A DNA stretch of 60,257 bases. It comes from Candidatus Gastranaerophilales bacterium HUM_9. GTDB lineage: Bacteria; Cyanobacteriota; Vampirovibrionia; Gastranaerophilales; Gastranaerophilaceae. The stretch spans positions 1-60,257 of the forward strand of contig DABG01000004.1 of NCBI GenBank assembly GCA_002103075.1, read 5' to 3'. Below, in pieces: positions 51,133 through 60,040 of this stretch. The notes under the pieces are model-generated. The model saw only the letters and a list, made by a program, of their open reading frames with translations. It had not been told where the DNA came from and ran no database searches. A program made the translations under genes and the position numbers. Each line of letters opens with the position of its first letter. Position 1 is the first letter of the stretch.

Positions 51133-52905
51133 ATGCGTACAGAACAAGTGAATTCAAGCCAACAAACTTATAATACAACTAAACCAAAATCAATATTTAA
51201 GCGTATAAAGAATTTTTTTAGTAACCCAAACAAAAAAACAGAACCAACTTCTGAAACTGAAAAATCGTTTGATACATTAGCTCAGTCAAAAGCGTCTAAT
51301 GCGATTGCATCTATTGAAATCAGTAAGAAAAAATATGAACCACCCAAATTAGTTAAAAAAGAAATTTCTGATATGCCTAGAAAATCTTTAGATGAAATCA
51401 TTCCAGACGCACAGAAGTTATCTGATAATGAGTATAAAGACCTAAAAAAAGTATTATATAGTAATGAAAAAGCTGTAAGAATGTTTGATCTTCCAGAAGA
51501 TAGATATGATGAGTTTGTAGGTCCAGAAAGAGCGCAAATTATCAAAAAAATAGTTGATAATGATGAATTAATGGGTAATCGAAATATTAGAAAATATTCA
51601 AGAAAACTTGTTTATTCAACCCCTCATTTCTTGACTCCAAAACAAGCTAAAGTAATAAACGTTATATTGGATGATAAGGAAAAATATAATAATGAGGAAC
51701 TGATACAGGATGCAATAAATGTAGTTCCACTTGTTGATAAGTCTAATGTAAACTTTGTATTGAAACTTTTAACGGATAAAAAATTGAAAAAAGCAGGTTT
51801 TGATTTAGGTGCTAGTGTTATTATTTCAAACCGTATAGCAGATAATCCGGAAGAAGCATCAAAATGCAGAGATATTTTTGTTGATAAATTTTTAGACACG
51901 AAATTGTTAAATGAAAACGAAAACGTACGTTCAAATATGGGACATACGACTTTTCTTATAAAAAATAATAAAGATTTAGCACGTAGAACCAATATATTAG
52001 ATAAATATTTAGAGTCACCGGAGTTACAAAATCAATCGAATGTTAATGATAGCATAGGTTCAATTGCTATGTTTACAGATAATAATTCTAAAGCAAATAT
52101 AGTAGATAGATATTTAGACACTCCTACTTTATATAAAAATAAAGATTTGAAAATTTGTAGTGTCTTGCATTCTATAAAATCGCCTGAAAAAGAAGATATA
52201 ACTCATAAAATGTTAGATGATTATTTGTCTAATAAGAATTTGTATGAAAATGAAAATTTGAATAAATCACTTACAGACGTTTTATCAGAAACAAATGAAA
52301 AGAATTTTGAGCCTAGAAAATTTGTAATGGATAAGTATAAGAATTCTGAAGAATTGCAAAATTCAAAATTCGCTCAAAAATTAGGTAGTGTATTGATTTT
52401 TACTGATGACAATAACTTAAAAGTTGTAGATAAAGTGATGAATGATGAAAATTTGTATAATAACAGTAATGTTGTTGATAATTTGCCTAGTATTCTTCAC
52501 CGTTCAGAAAGTTTAAAAGATATAGAAATTGTGAATAAAATTTTAGACAAAGAAGAATTTATCAATGATAAAAAAACTATGAGTGGAATTCCGAATTTGA
52601 TGAGAGATTTGAATTGGAATACTGATGACGCTCATGACAGTAGATGTAAGGTATTGAACAAAGTTTTAGATGATAAAAATTTGTATGGAAATAAATCTTT
52701 AATGTCGAAAATGCCAGATATTTTAAGTGATGTATATTATGATGAACAAGCTGAACTTGTTAATACAATATTAGATGATGATAAATTATTAAATAATGAA
52801 AAAGTAATGCACTCGCTTCATGGTTGGTTATTCTCAATGGAAGAAATTGGACATATTAATATGGAACGTTATACTAAAATAAAAGAAATGTTGCATACGT
52901 TATAA
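51133..52905 (+). CDS. Alpha-helical solenoid protein of about eleven repeats
   Basis: 590 residues. After a Ser/Thr/Asn/Lys-rich N-terminus and a linker, residues from about 170 to the end consist of roughly eleven units of 34-39 residues, each of the form V-(L/V)-(D/N)-K-x-L-D-x-x-x-L-x-x-N-x-x-V-x-x-x-L-x-x-I-L. Examples are I-V-D-R-Y-L-D-T-P-T-L-Y-K-N-K-D-L and V-V-D-K-V-M-N-D-E-N-L-Y-N-N-S-N-V. The pattern suggests paired helices stacking as a HEAT/ARM-like binding scaffold. No known family is recognised. Shine-Dalgarno aaaggga. Confidence 0.7.
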   Translation: MRTEQVNSSQQTYNTTKPKSIFKRIKNFFSNPNKKTEPTSETEKSFDTLAQSKASNAIASIEISKKKYEPPKLVKKEISDMPRKSLDEIIPDAQKLSDNEYKDLKKVLYSNEKAVRMFDLPEDRYDEFVGPERAQIIKKIVDNDELMGNRNIRKYSRKLVYSTPHFLTPKQAKVINVILDDKEKYNNEELIQDAINVVPLVDKSNVNFVLKLLTDKKLKKAGFDLGASVIISNRIADNPEEASKCRDIFVDKFLDTKLLNENENVRSNMGHTTFLIKNNKDLARRTNILDKYLESPELQNQSNVNDSIGSIAMFTDNNSKANIVDRYLDTPTLYKNKDLKICSVLHSIKSPEKEDITHKMLDDYLSNKNLYENENLNKSLTDVLSETNEKNFEPRKFVMDKYKNSEELQNSKFAQKLGSVLIFTDDNNLKVVDKVMNDENLYNNSNVVDNLPSILHRSESLKDIEIVNKILDKEEFINDKKTMSGIPNLMRDLNWNTDDAHDSRCKVLNKVLDDKNLYGNKSLMSKMPDILSDVYYDEQAELVNTILDDDKLLNNEKVMHSLHGWLFSMEEIGHINMERYTKIKEMLHTL

Positions 52906-53135
52906 AAATTATTTAATCGTTAAAAAAATGAGCCTTATAAATCAGTTGTAAAGTATTTTGTTAATAATTTTTTACATTTGTGATTGTTTAATTTTAAATA
53001 GAGAAGTATTTGTGTTTATTCTGTTTTTATTGCTAATGACAGAATTTTTTACAAAATGTTTTAACTAAAATTATATTTTGTCTTTTTGTGTTAACAATTT
53101 GTGCTAATGGATTTTTAAGAGTTTGATTTTAGTTG

Positions 53136-53163
53136 TTGACAAATTTTGAAAAAAGTATAGAAT
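53136..53163 (+). promoter_or_regulatory. Promoter of the AAA gene
   Basis: TTGACA, 16 nt, TAGAAT, about 75 nt before the ATG. The rest of the 330-nt gap is AT-rich with no other feature seen. Confidence 0.7.
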
Positions 53164-53237
53164 AGAAAACAGTAAAAATAAATTGTAATATTTACACTTA
53201 TTTGTGTGTGTATTAACAAGGGAACAATGGAGGCATT

Positions 53238-54782
53238 ATGAAAGTTACAAACATCAACAACACTCTTACTTATGCTGCTAATTATTCAGCAAAACAAAGA
53301 ACTACAAATAACAATAAAACTTCTATGATGTCAGTCAACGTTTCTAATAATATGTCAAATCCATTAGTAGATAAGAATTATGCGGCATTACAAATTAATC
53401 GTAAAAATGTAGCTTTTAGAGGGTTGCCCGTACCTACAAAACCATTATCTGAAAAAGTGAATTCATTATTTAATGTTGTACGTTCAAACGATGTTATTTT
53501 AGCAGGCCCATCATTTGACAACTCTATAAAAGCTATGAAAAAGAATTTAGATAGTTTTAAGACTGTTATTAAAAGAGTATTTTTTATTGAGGATAAAAGT
53601 TTAGAACGCTCTGTTGCTTTTAAGAAAAACTTAGAGGATAAAGAAGTTGTGAATTTATCAGATAAACCTATTATGATTCAAGATTCAAAAAAGCAATTAG
53701 GCTTTATAAGAAAAGGTGAAACAGGATTTTTGTTAGATGGTGATACTGTAAAAATCGATAAAAATGAAATTCCTATAAAAAATCAAGAAACAATTTCTTT
53801 GCCAGTGAAAGATAATTTTACTTATTTTGTTGATTTTGATAAAGAGGTTGAGCCTACGATTAAACAGTTGAATAAAAGATCTATAGAAAAAATGGAGGTG
53901 AAAAAAGGCGAAAAAGCTGTTTCTAATAAGATTATGTTCTCTGATGTAGGTGGACAAGATGAAGCCATAAAGGAATTGAAGAAAAATATTTTATATCCTA
54001 TTAAGTATCCTGAAATAAAAAGCGGTCATAACATGAATAAATCAGCATTGTTGTATGGCCCTCCTGGGACTGGTAAATCGTTGTTAGCAGAAGCGTGTGC
54101 TAATGAGTCAGGGGCTTGGTATAAGAAAATTAACGCATCAGAATTGGAGTCTAAATACGTTGGCGAATCTGAGAAGAATTGGAGAGATTTATTCAATGTT
54201 GCTAGAAACAATCAACCTGCAATAATTTTTGTAGATGAGTTTGACGCTATTGCAAAACAACGTGGTGGGCAAGACGTTTATGGTGATAAAACTTTGAATA
54301 CAGTATTAGGGTTAATGAGTGATGTTGAGAAGAATGGTGATGAAATTTATATGATTGCAGCAACGAATAATAGAGCTTCATTAGATAAGGCGGCTACACG
54401 TTCTGGAAGATTTGGTGTTGCGATTGAGGTGGGTGCACCTGATTTAAAGGGTACAAAACAAATATTAGGTATTCATACAAAACATCAGCCGTTGGATAAA
54501 GAGTTTAAGACTGATGCTGTTGTAGAACGTTTACACAAAGAAAAAGCAACAGGGGCAGATATCGCATCTATTTCTGAATCAGCTAGGAATAATGCTTTAG
54601 AGCGTGAACATATTTATGAGAAAATGGAAAATGGAACGTATACGCCAAATGATATGAAAAATTTGACTGTAAAAACAGAAGATTTTGAAAAGGCTATAGA
54701 TAAATTTGTCGAAACAAGAAATTCTAAGTCTGGTAATGGGCCTAAACACCCAATTGGTTATAGAAGTCCAATGTATGAATAA
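53238..54782 (+). CDS. AAA+ ATPase with N-terminal VAFRG motif
   Basis: 514 residues. The first 57 are Asn/Thr/Ser-rich, followed by N-V-A-F-R-G (57-62). A linker to about 230 precedes one classical AAA module: D-V-G-G-Q-D-E-A, Walker A G-P-P-G-T-G-K-S (about 273), Walker B I-I-F-V-D-E-F-D (about 329), sensor A-A-T-N-N, and Arg finger T-R-S-G-R-F-G. It resembles the FtsH/Vps4/proteasomal ATPase group but has no membrane anchor or protease domain. Perhaps an unfoldase. Shine-Dalgarno ggagg. Confidence 0.88.
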   Translation: MKVTNINNTLTYAANYSAKQRTTNNNKTSMMSVNVSNNMSNPLVDKNYAALQINRKNVAFRGLPVPTKPLSEKVNSLFNVVRSNDVILAGPSFDNSIKAMKKNLDSFKTVIKRVFFIEDKSLERSVAFKKNLEDKEVVNLSDKPIMIQDSKKQLGFIRKGETGFLLDGDTVKIDKNEIPIKNQETISLPVKDNFTYFVDFDKEVEPTIKQLNKRSIEKMEVKKGEKAVSNKIMFSDVGGQDEAIKELKKNILYPIKYPEIKSGHNMNKSALLYGPPGTGKSLLAEACANESGAWYKKINASELESKYVGESEKNWRDLFNVARNNQPAIIFVDEFDAIAKQRGGQDVYGDKTLNTVLGLMSDVEKNGDEIYMIAATNNRASLDKAATRSGRFGVAIEVGAPDLKGTKQILGIHTKHQPLDKEFKTDAVVERLHKEKATGADIASISESARNNALEREHIYEKMENGTYTPNDMKNLTVKTEDFEKAIDKFVETRNSKSGNGPKHPIGYRSPMYE

Positions 54783-54788
54783 TTAAAT

Positions 54789-54809
54789 AATGGACACAAA
54801 ATGGACACA
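54789..54809 (-). repeat. Inverted copy of the TGTCCATT repeats
   Basis: aatggacacaaaatggacaca, the reverse of the pair at 48246, beginning 7 nt after the AAA gene's stop. Confidence 0.6.
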
Positions 54810-54862
54810 GTATAATTTATAATTCCTGCAAATTAAAGATATTGTTAATTTGTAGCCATAGA

Positions 54863-54888
54863 AAAAGGGGCTTGTCACCCCTTTTCGT
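54863..54888 (+). terminator. Terminator after the AAA gene
   Basis: aaaagggg-cttgtca-cccctttt with a short T-rich tail. Confidence 0.8.
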
Positions 54889-55025
54889 TTAAATAAATTT
54901 GTCGAAACATATATCGGTATTTGTAACCGGTATATATATAAAGGAATTTTTATTTTGTGAATTTCAAGACTTTGTGATTTTGTAACATAACTTCATGAAG
55001 TTTTGTAATGATGGTTTAAATGGTA

Positions 55026-55616
55026 TTATTCTTCATCAGGTGTTATTTCATACCCACGATAGAATAAAATTGTTCTTTTTTCGCCTTTAGGATTTGCCAA
55101 AGTTCCTTTTGATGCTTCTATTTCTTGACCTTGGAATTTAACCTTAACTTTTTCTATTTCGCCAATAGGATAAAATTCTTGTTTTTCATATTTATTTAAA
55201 ATATCATCAATTCGGTAACCACCGCTTATTATTTTAGATATTATTTCAAATAGTTTTTTACACTCTTCATCAGGTTCAGCGTTGCCATTTTCTAATTTCA
55301 TAAAGCCAACAATATTCAATTCATCGGAACGTATTTCCATTAAATTGATGTTTCTTAATGTCATTTTACAGCCAAAACTTTTTAAAATAAGCATAGTTTC
55401 GGTGTTTTTTTCAAACATTTCCGTTAAATCGTTATGAAATTTTTCTTCTTCTTTGGCTTTTTTCTTCTCGTTTACTTTATTTTTAATCCCATTGATAAAA
55501 TTACCCAAAAGGCTTTCCTCTTGCGGTAAATCAGGAACATTCAACTCAGTAGGGTTTGTCATTGAGTCGTTTTTTATGTTTTCAAATATGGAATTGTTTT
55601 CTGCATCAAAATCCAA
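55026..55616 (-). CDS. Hypothetical cytoplasmic protein
   Basis: 196 residues from a TTG with aagga upstream. An acidic N-terminus, a Lys/Glu helix (V-N-E-K-K-K-A-K-E-E-E-K), then an alpha/beta region ending in strands (K-V-K-V-K-F-Q-G-Q-E-I-E, R-T-I-L-F-Y-R-G-Y-E-I). No signal, membrane segment or known motif. It is a single gene between repeat fragments and the AAA gene. Confidence 0.6.
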   Translation of the reverse strand: MDFDAENNSIFENIKNDSMTNPTELNVPDLPQEESLLGNFINGIKNKVNEKKKAKEEEKFHNDLTEMFEKNTETMLILKSFGCKMTLRNINLMEIRSDELNIVGFMKLENGNAEPDEECKKLFEIISKIISGGYRIDDILNKYEKQEFYPIGEIEKVKVKFQGQEIEASKGTLANPKGEKRTILFYRGYEITPDEE

Positions 55617-55697
55617 AGGTGTTTTCCTTACTATCTTCCATTATGATTGTATCATAGGATTTTTTTTATAAGAATACGTAATATGATGTAGATTTTG

Positions 55698-55747
55698 TAA
55701 GTCCGTCCGTAAATTCAAGACGGTTTCGGAACCCCTGCATACATTTT
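55698..55747. repeat. Dispersed repeat fragment
   Basis: taaattcaagacggtttcggaacccctgc; the same words as the 3' part of the 35-kb copy. Confidence 0.65.
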
Positions 55748-55762
55748 TTAGGAATTAAATCA

Positions 55763-57106
55763 TTATCCTGCTATATATATTCCACGTAAGATGTATTCTT
55801 CTAACATCTTTTTATCAGCTTCTTTCAATTTTGCAGTGTTTATCATAATACAGAAAACGTATTTGTTATTCTTCTTAGTTGTTATATACCCAGTGATAGA
55901 GCTGATATTACTTAATGTTCCAGTTTTAGCATAAAGTTTGTCTTTCAAATAAAACATTCTATCAGAAAGCGTTCCCTCACCAGCTGTTGTTAATCTGTGT
56001 TCTAGATAATTGCAGTTTTTAAGTAAGAATTCTGTCATAAAATCAGCTGTCATTATGTTGTTTTTTGACACTCCACTTGCATCAACAATATTGATATTAG
56101 AGGTATCTATGTTTTGTTTTTTGCAGAAATCACTAAGCATTTTAAGCCCGTCTTCAAATGAACCTGTTCCATTTTTGCCCATATATTTTTTCCCAGCTAT
56201 CTTGAAAACTGTTTCTGCCATTAGATTATTACTTCTTTTTAAAATATCTGATTGAGCGTTTATTCCGTCGTGGCTTAAATATGTAATCAATCTGTAATCA
56301 GAGGTCAACCTTTTTCTTGGGTAAACTCCGCTACAGCTTAGGTTTGCATCAATAATTGCATCAGACAATCTCAACTTGAAATATTTTTTAGGACTGTTTA
56401 TAGGAATTTGTTTAATGATGCTTTTTTTCTGTTCAACAGTTCCCTCTATAGTAATAATATCAGGTGATACATAGTTTTGACGTGTCATTTTATAATCTGT
56501 TTTTGTATCAGTTATAATATGGTTTACAAAAGTTGTTGGATAATTCACTGTTGTTCTGATATCAGCAGAACAGCCTTTAACGGTTGGAACAACGGCAACT
56601 TCCATAAGGTTTTTGTCTATATTATATGCACTGAATTTTGGCATAAGTGGGTTTAAATCGTCGTCCCATTGCCAGCCCTCGCCCCATTCTTTGTCATCAA
56701 TTATGCTATCATCAATTGCAAGTAGTTTAATTTCTTTAGGCAATGCTTTTACAATCTTAGTTAAATCTTTAGTTCTTAAATATGGGTCAGCACCGAGTAC
56801 TAACAAATATTCGTCTTTGTTATTTTTGTATAGTTTTGTTTGAAATTTATAATCATCACCAAGCAAGATAAAAGCAGGAGTTGAGGTCACTATTTTTTGT
56901 ATAGATGCTGGTGGAGTCGGCATTTTAGGGTTTAGTTCATAAACCGTTTTTCCTGTATTAACATCTTTTATTGACACAGAAATTGAACCTTTGCTAACAG
57001 AGGAATTACTGATAGCAGTGTTTACAGCCTGTTTAATATCGTTTGCAAATACATTTGTATTAAATCCAAACATTAGTAATATAAATAGTGTTAAAAATTT
57101 TTTCAT
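55763..57106 (-). CDS. dacB: D-alanyl-D-alanine carboxypeptidase/endopeptidase (PBP4 type)
   Basis: 447 residues with a signal peptide (1-21). Penicillin-binding motifs of PBP4: S-I-Q-K (SxxK), S-N-N (SxN) and K-T-G-T-L. The long insert between SxxK and SxN is typical of the DacB/S13 class. It trims or cleaves peptidoglycan peptides in the periplasm. It overlaps the nitrilase gene's stop (ATGA-type, 4 nt), so translation is coupled. Confidence 0.95.
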   Translation of the reverse strand: MKKFLTLFILLMFGFNTNVFANDIKQAVNTAISNSSVSKGSISVSIKDVNTGKTVYELNPKMPTPPASIQKIVTSTPAFILLGDDYKFQTKLYKNNKDEYLLVLGADPYLRTKDLTKIVKALPKEIKLLAIDDSIIDDKEWGEGWQWDDDLNPLMPKFSAYNIDKNLMEVAVVPTVKGCSADIRTTVNYPTTFVNHIITDTKTDYKMTRQNYVSPDIITIEGTVEQKKSIIKQIPINSPKKYFKLRLSDAIIDANLSCSGVYPRKRLTSDYRLITYLSHDGINAQSDILKRSNNLMAETVFKIAGKKYMGKNGTGSFEDGLKMLSDFCKKQNIDTSNINIVDASGVSKNNIMTADFMTEFLLKNCNYLEHRLTTAGEGTLSDRMFYLKDKLYAKTGTLSNISSITGYITTKKNNKYVFCIMINTAKLKEADKKMLEEYILRGIYIAG

Positions 57107-57921
57107 TTTGTAATAACCTTATATTCAGGAAGTATGTCTTTAAGAACAGTGCATTTATCTCTAAAATTGTACATTTTTTCTAAATCTAAATTTGCGCTGA
57201 TAACTCCTTCTTTTGTATTTATTTCATCAAGAACCTCTCCACTATAATCATATATAAGTGAGTGTCCAAGATTTTTTGCACCTGTTGGCAGAGTGCCTGT
57301 TTGTGTTAGAGCAATCATATATGTTTGATTTTCAACTGCTCTTGCACAGGTTAAAGAATCCCAATGGATTTTTCTAGATAGTGGCCAAGCTGCCATATTA
57401 ACTAAAACATCTGCACCAGCTTTTCTGTAGGCTCTATAAATTTCAGGGAACCTAATGTCATAACAAATTGTTAGACCATATTTAACTCCCTCTATTTCAA
57501 CCATAACAGGATTTGAGCCTGCTGTAATATATTTATTTTCGCAATCGTCATAGTATGAAAATAAATGAGATTTTCTATATGTTGCAATAAGTTCACCATC
57601 ACGGTTTATAACGGGGCAAGTGTTAAATAGTTTGCCTTCTGATTTTTCAACAAAGCTTCCACCTAAAATATTGACGTCATATTGTTGTGCGAGTTCTGAT
57701 AAAAATTCAATAGTTTCACTTGAATCAATTTCTTCTGCAGAGTTTGGAAACTCGTCACAAGCCCAACCTACATTCCACAATTCAGGTAAAATAAGAATAT
57801 CAGCATTTGCTGTAACTTCTTTTTTCTGTTTGTGGACTAGAGTGATTATTTTTTCAAAATTTGTGTACTTATCTGCTATAGCCGATTCCATTTGAACGGC
57901 AAGAATGTTTATTTTTTGCAT
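57103..57921 (-). CDS. Carbon-nitrogen hydrolase (omega-amidase-like)
   Basis: 272 residues. Nitrilase-fold triad: Glu in I-L-P-E-L-W, Lys in Y-R-K-S-H-L, and Cys in T-I-C-Y-D-I-R-F-P-E. It resembles YafV/Nit2-type amidases that clear omega-amides such as alpha-ketoglutaramate or deaminated glutathione. The second is attractive because gshA is nearby, but this is only context. Overlaps the DUF374 gene by 13 nt. Confidence 0.92.
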   Translation of the reverse strand: MQKINILAVQMESAIADKYTNFEKIITLVHKQKKEVTANADILILPELWNVGWACDEFPNSAEEIDSSETIEFLSELAQQYDVNILGGSFVEKSEGKLFNTCPVINRDGELIATYRKSHLFSYYDDCENKYITAGSNPVMVEIEGVKYGLTICYDIRFPEIYRAYRKAGADVLVNMAAWPLSRKIHWDSLTCARAVENQTYMIALTQTGTLPTGAKNLGHSLIYDYSGEVLDEINTKEGVISANLDLEKMYNFRDKCTVLKDILPEYKVITK

Positions 57922-58598
57922 ATTCCGAACCTAAATGATTTTTTGTACTCATCAGGAGCGATTTTCTCAAGTTCTTCTAGCGACTTTTGAACTTTTAGTC
58001 TTGCAACTTCGTCTTGTTCTTTGTCATTGTTTTCATCTACGTAGATTGGTTCGCCATATACATTAACGATTGGTGTATATGTACACGGTATTCTAAATTC
58101 GTCCCATGAAGGAAACTTTAGCATAGTAATCCAAGGTGAATACCAATAAACAGGAACAATAGGTACTCCTGATTTTTTTGCTATCTTAATAACACCATCT
58201 TTAACAACTTTCGCAGGACCTCTAGGACCATCAACCATAATGGCTGCTGATTGTCCGCCCTCTTTTAGAGAGTTAATCATTTGAAGTGTAGCTTCAACGC
58301 TACCTTTTTTGCCTGCGGAACCGTATAAAACGTTAAAACCCCAGCGTTCTACAACGTTACCAATGATACGACCGTCACGAGAACGGCTGATTAGTACGTT
58401 ACAGTTTTTTTTGTCGGGAAAACCGTGTATACAACATTGATGTGCGTGCCACATCGCAAATATACATGGTTTGTCAGGAAAATTCACGTTATGTATGTTT
58501 GTAAATGGTTCTTGACACCTAAAGATTGTATACACAAGGTCTGCTATGTGTTGTCTGCCATCTTTGTCTTTACCGATTTTTTTAAAGAGATTTACCAT
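57909..58598 (-). CDS. DUF374 lysophospholipid acyltransferase-like protein
   Basis: 229 residues. F-A-M-W-H-A-H-Q, S-R-S-R-D-G (D-G-x-I-I-x motif), M-V-D-G-P-R-G-P and V-P-I-V-P-V-Y-W are DUF374 signatures; members resemble lipid A acyltransferases. First gene of the DUF374-nitrilase-dacB transcript. TAAAAT ends 7 nt before the ATG and there is no Shine-Dalgarno. Confidence 0.9.
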   Translation of the reverse strand: MVNLFKKIGKDKDGRQHIADLVYTIFRCQEPFTNIHNVNFPDKPCIFAMWHAHQCCIHGFPDKKNCNVLISRSRDGRIIGNVVERWGFNVLYGSAGKKGSVEATLQMINSLKEGGQSAAIMVDGPRGPAKVVKDGVIKIAKKSGVPIVPVYWYSPWITMLKFPSWDEFRIPCTYTPIVNVYGEPIYVDENNDKEQDEVARLKVQKSLEELEKIAPDEYKKSFRFGICKK

Positions 58599-58769
58599 AG
58601 TCTTTATTTTACAACAAAATTATGATTTAGGGAATAGTGTATTTGTAATGAGTGATTAATGATTACCCTAAAGTTTATTCGACTAGCTAAATCGTTATTC
58701 CAATTTATTTGTTATTTTTAAAATGTAAATGTTTATATGTCTAAAGTATAATAATGAAAAGGAGTAAGA

Positions 58770-60035
58770 ATGATTAGATGTAAAGAAAAATTATCAAAAG
58801 AATATCTTTTAAGTTTGTATAAATCATTTGGAACAACAACCCAATCAATTGGGCTTGAATACGAGAGGTTACCTATTTATACATCTGATAATTCAACCGT
58901 TTCTTATTATGGTGAACTTGGGGTATGCGATATCCTAAAAGAGTTTGCCCGTATTGATAATTGGGATTATATTCTTGATGATAATGAAATAATTGGTCTA
59001 AAGAAAATCCACGATTCAATCACTCTTGAACCAGGGTCACAAGTTGAATTAAGTTTGCCACCAAAAGAATCTGTCAGCGAAATAGAGCAAAAATTAAATG
59101 TGATAAATTCTGAACTTATTCCGTTGTTTGAAAAATACGGTATAAAACTTTTCAATTATGGTATTTATCCATTAACGACTTATAAAAATATAAACATTAT
59201 TCCTAAAAAACGCTACAAATTGATGGCAAACTATTTGTGGGGTATTTTATCTGACGTTATGATGAGAGAAACCGCAGGAATACAAGTTAATATTGATTAT
59301 AAAGATGAATTTGATGCGATTAGAAAATTTAATTTAGCAAACAAAATGTCACCATTTATGACGGCTATGTTTGCAAATTCAAATATCCGTGGAGGAGTAA
59401 ACACAGGTTATAAAACTTTTCGTTCGCTTGCTTGGTTAAATACGGATAATGAAAGATGTGGTTTTGCAACGAAATTTAATAAAAATATGACTTTTGAAGA
59501 TTATCTAAATACTCTTCTTTCAGTTCCTATGATATTTATAAAACGTGATGATGAATATATAAATATTGATGGTAAGATAAACTTTAAAACCTTTATGGAT
59601 AAAGGGTATTTGAGCTACACTGCTACATTAGATGATTTCTTGCTTCATTCAAACCTATTTTTCCCAGAGGTTAGATTAAGAAAGTATATTGAAATCCGTA
59701 ACCACGATTGTTGTAATGAAAAATACGTGTATTCATTATTAGCTATTTATAAGGGTATTTTTTATAACGAAAATGCTATGTTTGCTGTTGAAGATTTGTT
59801 ATCAGAACTAACTATAAACGATATATCAGAATTTAGATATAATATTCCGAGAACAGCTCTTGATACAAAAGTTAAAGGTGTAAAGGTAAACGATATAACA
59901 AGCAAAATTATTGATATCGCTCACGATTCTTTGAAATCAACAAACGACGAAGATATAAAATATTTAGAGCCAATTTCAATATTAAACAAGCAAGGTAAAA
60001 CCCCTTGTGACGTGGTTGAAATGCCGATAGTTTAG
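58770..60035 (+). CDS. gshA: Glutamate-cysteine ligase, cyanobacterial/plant type
   Basis: 421 residues. Joins glutamate and cysteine, the first step of glutathione synthesis. G-L-E-Y-E-R near residue 28, T-L-E-P-G-S-Q-V-E-L-S (the GCS2 signature), M-R-E-T-A-G-I-Q-V-N, and the late R-K-Y-I-E-I-R. This class is typical of cyanobacteria, alpha-proteobacteria and plants. gshB is not in the window. Shine-Dalgarno aaggag. Confidence 0.93.
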   Translation: MIRCKEKLSKEYLLSLYKSFGTTTQSIGLEYERLPIYTSDNSTVSYYGELGVCDILKEFARIDNWDYILDDNEIIGLKKIHDSITLEPGSQVELSLPPKESVSEIEQKLNVINSELIPLFEKYGIKLFNYGIYPLTTYKNINIIPKKRYKLMANYLWGILSDVMMRETAGIQVNIDYKDEFDAIRKFNLANKMSPFMTAMFANSNIRGGVNTGYKTFRSLAWLNTDNERCGFATKFNKNMTFEDYLNTLLSVPMIFIKRDDEYINIDGKINFKTFMDKGYLSYTATLDDFLLHSNLFFPEVRLRKYIEIRNHDCCNEKYVYSLLAIYKGIFYNENAMFAVEDLLSELTINDISEFRYNIPRTALDTKVKGVKVNDITSKIIDIAHDSLKSTNDEDIKYLEPISILNKQGKTPCDVVEMPIV

Positions 60036-60040
60036 TTCCT

